DNA of 16,388 bases from an uncultured Verrucomicrobiota bacterium (GTDB lineage Bacteria; Verrucomicrobiota; Verrucomicrobiia; Limisphaerales; UBA9464): contig CAIPFS010000093.1 of assembly GCA_903864375.1 (NCBI GenBank), positions 1 through 16,388 of the forward strand, in the 5' to 3' direction. Positions 9,101 to 15,481 of this stretch are shown here, in pieces. The notes under the pieces were generated by a model. The model was not told the origin of the DNA, made no database searches, and worked only from the letters and a program-made list of their open reading frames with translations. Made by a program: the position numbers and the translations under genes. Numbering within the stretch: the stretch's first letter is position 1; every line of letters begins with the position of its first letter.

Positions 9101-9802
9101 TTGGTGATTGCCAGTGCATTCAAGTCGACCTCCCAGGGGGCGACGGAGATGGTGGTCTTTTCAAATGCGCCCCCCACGACCGCCGTCTATTACATCGGCA
9201 TTAAATCAGAGGACCATGAGGGAACTGAATTCGGGTTTGTCGGGATCAGTACGGACCAGCCGTTCGACTCGAACATCAACGGAGTTCCAACGCCGTTTGC
9301 CCTGCCCTTGACGCCGGGCATTCCCGATGGAACCCCCAAGAAGCCGGGCAAGGGCCTTTACCTGGCGATCAGCACCCAGTCCAAGAGCCTGCGAAAGGTG
9401 GTGGCCACCGATACGGTCCGTCATCAGCGGTTCCCGGATCTCTTGGGAAATTTAAAGCACAAGAATACCTATGCGGTGTTGAACAATCACGGACCCCTGG
9501 GTGGATTGCTCTCGCAGACCAATCCCGGCGTCACCACCACCTATGAGGACACGAAGAGCACGAAATATGGCAAAACCCGCCACACGGATGGGCCGGGAAG
9601 CCTGATCAACTTCATTGGTCAGAGCGGCCAGGGCCCTTGGTTCCTGTCCATGATTGACAACGCTGCCGGGAACACCGGTCGCATTGCCAATTTCCGACTG
9701 GGATTGGTGCCGAACGACTTCAGCAGTGAGTTTGTCAGTCGCTGTGTCGACGCGTATTCCGACGAAGTCGAGTTCATCCAGATTCCCACCGATGCGGTTT
9801 AG
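6125..9802 (+). CDS. S8 family (subtilisin-like, KP-43 type) secreted serine peptidase, N-terminal part ending at an in-frame amber
   Basis: 1225 residues. A hydrophobic signal or anchor (about 8-22) is followed by two similar propeptide-like segments (about 133-199 and 212-284). The S8 catalytic domain comes next: Asp314 in NLNDSGID, His349 in GHGTHVA, oxyanion Asn469 in AAGNEG, and Ser626 in NGTSMAAP. All are present, so the enzyme looks catalytically competent. After it comes the beta-barrel typical of KP-43 subtilases (WTDPPG...LVNDLDLVV, about 690-870), a PPC domain (about 922-1040), and a P-domain-like segment (about 1072-1197) ending near WFLSMIDNAAGNTGRIANF. The frame stops at TAG 9800-9802 in the middle of a second PPC domain and continues open for 1185 more codons. 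This may therefore be the N-terminal half of one 2411-codon gene. Likely exported; the substrate is unknown. Confidence 0.85.
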   Translation: MSSKYQKRVMVAGLLLLGLFLGWQTHERNVRRLALRADAVQQVAPAAQPKSATPPVIPPVSSATWVKVQSVPSGTSPAFFDAKATNRLRNTPETAGRLVHNPHAILLRNAFVDTASPLPLAVPRRLFSPEHPGAYVVQVKEGLSTDLGAVVTAAGGRVISYIPNRSWLVAADDDAAARLAAAPEVGAVLPFQPYFKLEPGLIPQAMVENPVVSTLRLVLTVWEVDQARAALAGLGAQELHRERGPFGTLMTVEVPSAALADVARLPQVQLIETWQPARLANDRSGVLLGVRTNEDDTGPYLGLTGKDVLINLNDSGIDASHVDLQGRVLTLPGATNSLGVSILTDPDGHGTHVAATIAGDGTGSSSLAAPPQGSVTNANFQGKAPGASLFILPVDLLSGPLQGDEYLQTQAASTSNRVNPAEPLISNNSWGYFQYDYSSHSASYDAAVRDALPEVTGDQPILYVFAAGNEGFGGDNGLGGFEDSIRSPGNAKNVITVGALESARQLTNSVIQDTNGAFMAIGSTVFGSFDTNRNDYITNFPFAGLTDTDYEVASFSGRGNVGVGTEGDTGRFKPDVLAPGTFIVSARSSAWILTNDIPTNNPVFYYLFKDLTNETGPYYRYENGTSMAAPAVSGLLALMQEYFRQTTNGPSPSPAGYKALLINGSASTSDAYAPDPTVTLNLGGWGEPYLPRVLQPGPAFTGATGRLAHVIESDDPALPLAPGETVRNPGLATGESRSFRLSVSTLNTNSASSLIRLALVWTDPPGNPLGAAKLVNDLDLVVSNELTGRVFVGNRFEPQTGLSSALIATNDFQTNADAVFDRINNVERIIFDPAGASNFVVTVVAHLVNVNARRDATHAILQDFALAISDDSDAGTGVSTATITSIATTPLLPGTGVPPLENLTNGTPVLGVRSGANSPLINDPLGQSNQWRFFVFTNTPGATTAIGDFVLTNGSNIAFVTFPVGELSRSRTNEPDIDLYVSLNPGLTNLDPLVIASAFKSTSQGATEMVVFSNAPPTTAVYYIGIKSEDHEGTEFGFVGISTDQPFDSNINGVPTPFALPLTPGIPDGTPKKPGKGLYLAISTQSKSLRKVVATDTVRHQRFPDLLGNLKHKNTYAVLNNHGPLGGLLSQTNPGVTTTYEDTKSTKYGKTRHTDGPGSLINFIGQSGQGPWFLSMIDNAAGNTGRIANFRLGLVPNDFSSEFVSRCVDAYSDEVEFIQIPTDAV
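9800..9802 (+). other. In-frame amber codon interrupting the giant S8 protease frame
   Basis: TAG is codon 1226 of a frame that is otherwise open from the ATG at 6125 to the TGA at 13358-13360. The residues around it, VEFIQIPTDAV before and LDVVISN after, together form the first strands of a PPC domain that reads on into VYIKR and AGRYFILVHN. The flanking sequence is therefore one folded unit, not the end of one protein and the start of another. Possible causes are a recent nonsense mutation (for example CAG to TAG), a sequencing or assembly error, amber suppression or readthrough, or natural termination followed by reinitiation at GTG 9809. Confidence 0.85.
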
Positions 9803-9808
9803 CTGGAC

Positions 9809-12800
9809 GTGGTCATTTCAAACATCTCCCCCGCCTTGTCGCTCGAGGTCTATATCAAGCGGGACGACATTCCTGATCCGACGACTCCCACCACCAGCGA
9901 TAAGTATGCCACCCTTCAGCCGCCGGGGGGCACCTTGAGTCTGTCCATACACGACGTTCCGCCGCTCGTGGCAGGCCGCTATTTCATTCTGGTCCACAAC
10001 CCCAACGGGACCCAGGTCTGCTACAAAATCAAAGGCGTCGTCACCCGCAACCTCGCCAGCAAAATCACCCGCGTTTACTCCTCCTCCAACATTCTGGAAG
10101 TCCTTCCCGATCAGTCGCGCGCCTTCAATGCGGTGACCGTTGAGGAAAATCGACCGGTCACCGATGTTCAGGTCGGACTCCGCGTCGATCATGGCCGCGA
10201 ATCCGACCTTGCAGTCCGACTGACGGACCCTGCGGGTGCCAGCACGGTTCTCTTTGAGAACCGCGGAGGAGGGGATGGTACAGGACTGGGAACGACCACG
10301 CTGTATACCAACGGGAGCTTTTCACACGTCGCACTGGTTTTTCAACGATCCTCTCATCTGGCCTCGTTGTACGTGAATGCCCAATTGGTCGATCAAAAGG
10401 TCCTGCCGCGTTATAATCCCAAGACGACCAATGACTTTTTCTTCCATTTCGATCCCTCGGGCAAACTGGGCGGGACCAATGTGCCGCTGATTGTCGACGA
10501 CTTTGGAATCTGGGGTACGCCCATCCCGACCGATCTTCTGGACGACATCTACTTTGACGGGTTGTTCGGTTTTGGAAAGGACCCCACCGATCCTTATCTT
10601 GGATTGCTGAGTTGGTGGACGTTTGATGCTGACGGAAACGACGCCGTCGGGACCAATACCGTCAGTTTCTTTGGCGATACCCGGATTGTTCCCGGCCAGA
10701 TCGGCAATGCCATCCAGTTCAATACCCCGGAGGCCTTTGGAAGGGCGCTGGCCAGTCCCACGCTCGATGTGGGCAGTCTCCCCGGATTCACCCTGGAAGG
10801 TTGGATCAACGTTTCCGCCATTCCCGAGCTGATTGCCGGCTGGGGAAATACCAATGACTCGGTTCATCCCGCCCTGCTGGCCAATTACCCGCTGCCGGCA
10901 GGTTCCGGGATCGGTTCGGTCAGTGCCTTGTTGGAGGGAGATCTCACCAATTCCACCCCGGAATTGGTGGTCCTGAAATCGCGGTATGGTGTCAACACGG
11001 TCGGTTCTGTAACCACGAATATTCTCTATGCCATCTTTGGAGACGATGTCGCTTCGGCCAATCAGATGATTAAGTTCGCGACTCCTCCGTTCTTCTCCGA
11101 CACAACCGTGACGATCGTCAGCGTCAGCGAATTTGAGACGGATCCTGAGGGTTCCTACACCGTTGGTTCGATTCTGGACGGATGGACGGTCGATGGACAG
11201 GCGAGTCAGTTGTACACACCCGGGGGTGCCTACAACGGCATTGGTTTTGTCAGTCTCGAACAGTTGGGACTCCAACGCGCGGTGGATGTGGCAAAGGACG
11301 AAGCCTATTCCATCAGCTTCGCAGCCAAGCGTTCGCCCGATGTCACCAACGGTGCCTCCCAGGCCGTGGTGCTCGTGGGAACCAATGAAATTGGCCGTCT
11401 GGACCTCGATGTCTTCTGGCAGACGAATTCCTTCCATTATTTCTCCAAGAACGCCGAATCGGTGCAGGTCCACATCGAACCCTCCCTTGATTCCGGTGGA
11501 ACCAATGCGGGCGTCTGGCTGGATAGCCTGGTGGTGAGTGATGGCGGGACCGGCCATTATCTGCCGGAAGAGCCCTTGGCCCCTCACTTGGGGGTGAATG
11601 CGATTGGAAACTGGAAATTGGAATTCCAGGACACCCGGGGGCCGATCCGTGGTGCTCTCGTCGACTGGCAGTTGACGTTGACGTTGGCGCCCACCAATCC
11701 TGCGGCCATCCGTCTGACCAATGGTCTGGCGTTTCAAACCAATGTGGCCGGCGACGGAACCCAATACTTCATTGTCGAGGTTCCACCCGAGGCCACTGCG
11801 GCCACCAATACCCTGGTGAGCATTTCCGGAGGTCCGCTACGATTGTTGTTCAATCAGGATGGCTTGCCCGATGGTACTCTGCCCAACGACACCGTCCTGC
11901 TCGACAACGTGACCGGGACCGGCTTGCAGGTGCTCGATAAAATAACGCTGCCCACCCTTCAGCCGGGGCGCCGCTATTATCTCGGGGTTCAAAATGACAC
12001 TCTGACCCAATCCAATGTCTTCCAGGTCCAGGTGGATTTGGCCATCCCGATTACTCCGCTACAGGATGGCGTGCCATTTGCCGCGACAAATGCGGATGTT
12101 GGCCTGATGGATTATTATAGTTTTGATGTCGCGCCCGGAGTTTTGGCGGCCCAATTCTCCGTCTCAAACTTCACCTCGGATGTGAACCTGGTGCTCAGCA
12201 AGGGGCAGCCGTTGCCCACCCGTTCCAGCTATCAGTTTTCGAGCACTAATCTGGGAACAACGCCGGAAACAATTATCCTGGATTTGACCGATCAGCCGGT
12301 TCCGATTTCACCGGGGCGTTGGTATCTCGGAGTTTATGCCACGGGTGTGGCGGCGCCGGCACCGGTTCCCTATACCATCGTTGCTTCTCAAATCACTAAT
12401 GCGGTGGTTCTGGCCAACGAAGTGCCGCTCAAGAGCACCCTCAATGGGACCAACGGTTATTTCTCGCTGGCCGTTCCCTTCAACCCCCGGCTCATCGTTT
12501 TTGCGCTCCAGGACCTTTCGGCCCCCGCCGATCTTTTCGTGCGACTGAACGATGTCCCATTGCCCCAGATTGGGCGTTTTGACGCTCTGAGCGTTGCTGA
12601 CGATCTGCGGGACCGCGTTGTCCAGGTGGATTCAAATACAGTTCCAGTCGCGGTGGCGGGTGGCACCTGGTATGTGGAAGTGGTTCCACGCGGACCGGGC
12701 CCTGTGAGTTTCACCCTGACGGCTCTCTATACTACTTCGGATGCCCCCTACACCGACCTGATCGACTCGGTTCCGACGTATTCGATCATCACGGCTGATC

Positions 12801-13360
12801 GCACCAGCGATCTCTACCGGTTTGTCGCGCCCACCAATACCAGCGGCTTGTTATTCGAACTCTACGGAATGTCAGGTGAGGCCCACCTCCTCGCTGCCCT
12901 GGGCCAATTCCCGGCCCTTTCGACCAATCCCATCAGTAATTTCCAGAGCCCGGGCTCGCCGGAATCGCTGGTGCTCCGCACCAATGAGACGACGCCCGAC
13001 ATTTCAGGAACCTATTTCCTGGAAGTGCGGACCGCCGGAGGTGTTGATGCGCAATACACCATCCGGGCCTCCACCCGGAAGAATGGATATCTGTTGAGCG
13101 GCCAGGAGTTCGCTCCGACCTTCGGGGACACCACGGCCGATGGACAGCCGACATCCTTGACCGTGAATGTCGTGCCCACGGAACTGTACGAATTGGAATA
13201 CAGTGCCCAGTTGAGTCTCAATCCCACCAACTTCATCTGGACGCCCGTGCCGCCGCCGATCGTCATGACCAATGAATTGTACAAATTCATCCTGCCTCCT
13301 TCGCCAGGATTTCCAGGTGATCCGCTGTTCTTCCGGGTAGTGCACCTTCCGCAGCCATGA
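9809..13360 (+). CDS. C-terminal part of the giant S8 protein: PPC, split P-domain, LamG and DUF642-like modules
   Basis: Same frame as the upstream protease, so best read as its continuation. Taken alone it would start at GTG 9809 with no Shine-Dalgarno and no signal peptide. In order: the rest of a PPC domain (to about 10060); first half of a P-domain (10060-10290, with VDHGRESDLAVRLTDPAG); LamG-type sequence (10310-10820); a second P-domain-like middle segment (about 10967-11090); a DUF642-like carbohydrate-binding type region (about 11100-11545, FET...GWTV...ISFAAKR); second half of the P-domain (11560-11690, GNWKLEFQD...VDWQLTL); then about four degenerate PPC-like modules (11740-13080). 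The last 90 residues, with ELEYSAQL and ending FFRVVHLPQP, resemble terminal modules common in Verrucomicrobiota exported proteins. The frame ends in an ATGA overlap with the kinase gene. Likely role is surface binding or protein-protein contact; no catalytic motif was seen. Confidence 0.75.
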   Translation: MVISNISPALSLEVYIKRDDIPDPTTPTTSDKYATLQPPGGTLSLSIHDVPPLVAGRYFILVHNPNGTQVCYKIKGVVTRNLASKITRVYSSSNILEVLPDQSRAFNAVTVEENRPVTDVQVGLRVDHGRESDLAVRLTDPAGASTVLFENRGGGDGTGLGTTTLYTNGSFSHVALVFQRSSHLASLYVNAQLVDQKVLPRYNPKTTNDFFFHFDPSGKLGGTNVPLIVDDFGIWGTPIPTDLLDDIYFDGLFGFGKDPTDPYLGLLSWWTFDADGNDAVGTNTVSFFGDTRIVPGQIGNAIQFNTPEAFGRALASPTLDVGSLPGFTLEGWINVSAIPELIAGWGNTNDSVHPALLANYPLPAGSGIGSVSALLEGDLTNSTPELVVLKSRYGVNTVGSVTTNILYAIFGDDVASANQMIKFATPPFFSDTTVTIVSVSEFETDPEGSYTVGSILDGWTVDGQASQLYTPGGAYNGIGFVSLEQLGLQRAVDVAKDEAYSISFAAKRSPDVTNGASQAVVLVGTNEIGRLDLDVFWQTNSFHYFSKNAESVQVHIEPSLDSGGTNAGVWLDSLVVSDGGTGHYLPEEPLAPHLGVNAIGNWKLEFQDTRGPIRGALVDWQLTLTLAPTNPAAIRLTNGLAFQTNVAGDGTQYFIVEVPPEATAATNTLVSISGGPLRLLFNQDGLPDGTLPNDTVLLDNVTGTGLQVLDKITLPTLQPGRRYYLGVQNDTLTQSNVFQVQVDLAIPITPLQDGVPFAATNADVGLMDYYSFDVAPGVLAAQFSVSNFTSDVNLVLSKGQPLPTRSSYQFSSTNLGTTPETIILDLTDQPVPISPGRWYLGVYATGVAAPAPVPYTIVASQITNAVVLANEVPLKSTLNGTNGYFSLAVPFNPRLIVFALQDLSAPADLFVRLNDVPLPQIGRFDALSVADDLRDRVVQVDSNTVPVAVAGGTWYVEVVPRGPGPVSFTLTALYTTSDAPYTDLIDSVPTYSIITADRTSDLYRFVAPTNTSGLLFELYGMSGEAHLLAALGQFPALSTNPISNFQSPGSPESLVLRTNETTPDISGTYFLEVRTAGGVDAQYTIRASTRKNGYLLSGQEFAPTFGDTTADGQPTSLTVNVVPTELYELEYSAQLSLNPTNFIWTPVPPPIVMTNELYKFILPPSPGFPGDPLFFRVVHLPQP

Positions 13361-14319
13361 GGGCGGCGGCCAGGGTTCGTGTGATTGCCCTGAATCCGTC
13401 GGTGGACGTCGAATGGCGGACGGGATCCCTCCGGAGCGAGGAAAAGAACGAGTTGCTAAGCGAGACCCGCTGGCCGGGGGGGAAGGGCGTCAACGTCAGC
13501 CGCTGGCTCCGCTGGAGTGGCGTGGATGTTCGCTTGATGCTCCCCCTGGGAGGAGTCGTTGGGCGTGAACTTTCAGATGGACTGAAAGCAGAGGGGATTC
13601 GATTTGATGCCCATCCCCTGGCTGCGGGAAACCGGGTCAACTACCTGGTGACCCCCTCCACCGGACCGCAATATCGCTTTAATGCCACCTGGCCCCGGTT
13701 GCGTTCCATGGAATGCCGGGCCCTCTGCCAGGCGGTCAATGCTGCAGCGGTTGGGTTCACATGGGCGATTTTTTCCGGAACCCTGCCATTTGGGGCGCCC
13801 CGGGATACCTACGCCCGACTGGTCCGTCAGGCAGTCCGCCGTGGCCAGAAGGTGGTTTTGGACTGTGACGGCGAGGCATTTGCACTTGCGGCTGGAGAAC
13901 GCCCATTCCTCGTCAAACCCAACGAATTTGAACTGGCCCAGTGGTCAGGTGGTGAGATCCGCTCTGAATCGGAATTTTTCATGGCGGCCCGGCGGCTTGC
14001 GGAAACCACCCGGGGGTGGGTTCTGGTGACCCGCGGACCCAAAGGAGCCCTGCTTCTCAATTCCTCCGAAAAAGTCGCCTGGATGGCCACCCCCCCGCCC
14101 GTGGAGGTGCGGAATACGGTGGGAGCAGGTGACGCCACCGTCGCCGGGGCGATTGCCGGCCTGTGTGGGAATGAAGCTCCGATGGACTGGCTTCGGCTTG
14201 CCATCGGCACCGGCACCGTGGCGACCCAGTTACCGCCTGGCAAAGTAGCCGCACGACGAAACGCCGCCCGCATCCGGTCAGGAGTTGTCATTCAGGAGTG
14301 TCCCGAGGCTTTCCAATGA
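13357..14319 (+). CDS. PfkB-family sugar kinase, 1-phosphofructokinase/tagatose-6-phosphate kinase type
   Basis: A 320-residue cytoplasmic kinase that transfers phosphate from ATP to a sugar or sugar phosphate. The N-terminus IALNPSVDVEW is characteristic of the FruK/LacC branch. PfkB signature 1 is present as GGKGVNVSRWL (Gly41-Gly42-Lys43 onward). KPNEFELA is the usual mid-protein motif, VTRGPKGALLL precedes the ATP site, and NTVGAGDATVAG carries the catalytic base Asp259. Length is normal for the family. The substrate cannot be decided from sequence alone; fructose-1-phosphate, fructose-6-phosphate and tagatose-6-phosphate are all possible. The ATG overlaps the stop of the giant protein as ATGA with only a weak ribosome binding site, so translation is probably coupled to the gene upstream, and the amber there could reduce its expression. 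No PTS or other fructose gene is next to it. Confidence 0.88.
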   Translation: MRAAARVRVIALNPSVDVEWRTGSLRSEEKNELLSETRWPGGKGVNVSRWLRWSGVDVRLMLPLGGVVGRELSDGLKAEGIRFDAHPLAAGNRVNYLVTPSTGPQYRFNATWPRLRSMECRALCQAVNAAAVGFTWAIFSGTLPFGAPRDTYARLVRQAVRRGQKVVLDCDGEAFALAAGERPFLVKPNEFELAQWSGGEIRSESEFFMAARRLAETTRGWVLVTRGPKGALLLNSSEKVAWMATPPPVEVRNTVGAGDATVAGAIAGLCGNEAPMDWLRLAIGTGTVATQLPPGKVAARRNAARIRSGVVIQECPEAFQ

Positions 14320-15425
14320 CCGAATCAGGAGTGGAAACCGTTGTCTCGGGGTCCGGGTCCGGGCGGGGCGGGCAACCGGCGCTCCTGGATGCCCTGCTCG
14401 ACCGCCCCGCACCGCTGCTGGCGCTGGCACCCATGCAGGAGGTGACGGACCTACCATTCTGGCGATTGCTGGCTGCCCGGGGTGGTCCTGACGTCTACTG
14501 GACCGAGTATTTCCGGGTTCATTCCACGTCGCGGTTGGAGAAGTCCATTTTGCGATCGCTGGATGAGAATCCAACCGGACGCCCGGCCATTGCGCAACTC
14601 ATCGGCAACGACGAGAACGCCATGGCCGCAGCTGCCCGTGAATTGCAGCACCATCCGATCGCTGCGATCGACCTCAACCTGGGCTGTCCGGCTCCGGTGG
14701 TTTATCGGAAATGTGCGGGTGGCGGATTGCTTCGGGAACCCCAACGGATTGATCGCTTGTTGGGGCGATTGCGCGAGACGATTGGTCGAAAAGGGATTCG
14801 GTTCACCGTCAAGACCCGGATTGGATTTGATGCTCCAGACGCGTTTCCTTCGCTGCTGGCCATTTTTTCCCGGCATTCGCTGGACCTTCTGACCGTCCAT
14901 GGACGGACGGTTTTGGAAATGTATCGTCCGCCCGTTCACTACGACCGCATTCGTGAGGCGGTGGAGATCATGCCGTGTCCGGTTCTTGCCAATGGAAATG
15001 TTGATTCCCCGCGCCGGGCTCAATCGGTTCTGGAGGCAACAGGGGCGCGCGGACTCATGATAGGAAGGGGATGCATCCGGAATCCATGGCTCTATGACCA
15101 AATCCGGCAGCATCTGGCCGGAGAACCCGTTCAGAAGCCCACGGGACGCGACCTGTTGAACTACATTCACGATCTCTGGCAGGCCTCGGAACCTGTGAAC
15201 TCTGTCGAACGTCTCCAGGTCGTGCATATGAAGCGCTACATGAATTTTGTCGGGGCAGGGGTGAGCGCCGATCCGGTGGTTTGCACGGAGTTTCTTCACC
15301 GGATTCGACGTGCCACAACCCGTATTGAATTCTTTGCGGCCTGCTCCGACGTCCTGGATCACGATCGATTGCTGGATTTGGTGCCACCGGAGGCCAATCC
15401 GGAAGGCCCCTCGGGATGTGGTTGA
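14316..15425 (+). CDS. tRNA-dihydrouridine synthase (Dus family, FMN-dependent)
   Basis: A 369-residue flavoenzyme that reduces specific uridines in tRNA to dihydrouridine using NADPH and FMN. Motifs in order: LALAPMQEVTDLPFWRL (FMN-binding strand 1), AQLIGNDENAMAAAA, DLNLGCPAP with the conserved catalytic Cys124, GGGLL, VKTRIGF, TVHGRT (FMN-phosphate region), VLANGNVDS and GLMIGRGCIRNPW. The RKCAGGGLL segment is closer to the DusC style than to DusA or DusB, but the exact subclass is uncertain. The ATG at 14316 is chosen over the in-frame GTG at 14298 because it gives a four-base ATGA overlap with the kinase stop and has GAGG seven bases upstream. The N-terminal 27 or so residues are a Gly/Ser-rich extension before the barrel. 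It appears co-transcribed with the sugar kinase, with no obvious functional link. Confidence 0.92.
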   Translation: MTESGVETVVSGSGSGRGGQPALLDALLDRPAPLLALAPMQEVTDLPFWRLLAARGGPDVYWTEYFRVHSTSRLEKSILRSLDENPTGRPAIAQLIGNDENAMAAAARELQHHPIAAIDLNLGCPAPVVYRKCAGGGLLREPQRIDRLLGRLRETIGRKGIRFTVKTRIGFDAPDAFPSLLAIFSRHSLDLLTVHGRTVLEMYRPPVHYDRIREAVEIMPCPVLANGNVDSPRRAQSVLEATGARGLMIGRGCIRNPWLYDQIRQHLAGEPVQKPTGRDLLNYIHDLWQASEPVNSVERLQVVHMKRYMNFVGAGVSADPVVCTEFLHRIRRATTRIEFFAACSDVLDHDRLLDLVPPEANPEGPSGCG

Positions 15426-15481
15426 TGGGTGGGCACCCTTTCGATGGTTGACCCCGGCCTGGAGTTCCCAATCCTTATCGG

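Noticed and set aside
9800..9802. Pyrrolysine or a genome-wide reassignment of UAG
   Set aside because: Cassette protein A ends naturally at TAG 6082-6084 just before a new gene with a strong ribosome binding site, so UAG acts as a stop here, and pyrrolysine is not known to me from this phylum. Local readthrough is still possible.
10322..11764. 480-codon open frame on the minus strand
   Set aside because: It is antisense to a well-supported domain-bearing gene and shows no recognisable motif; long antisense frames are expected in high-GC coding sequence.
14298..14315. GTG start at 14298 for the Dus gene
   Set aside because: It would overlap the kinase by 22 bases. The ATG at 14316 has a GAGG at good spacing and the usual ATGA overlap.
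15448..15480. Promoter between the Dus and amidotransferase genes
   Set aside because: TTGACC at 15448 resembles a -35 box, but no acceptable -10 box lies at the right distance.
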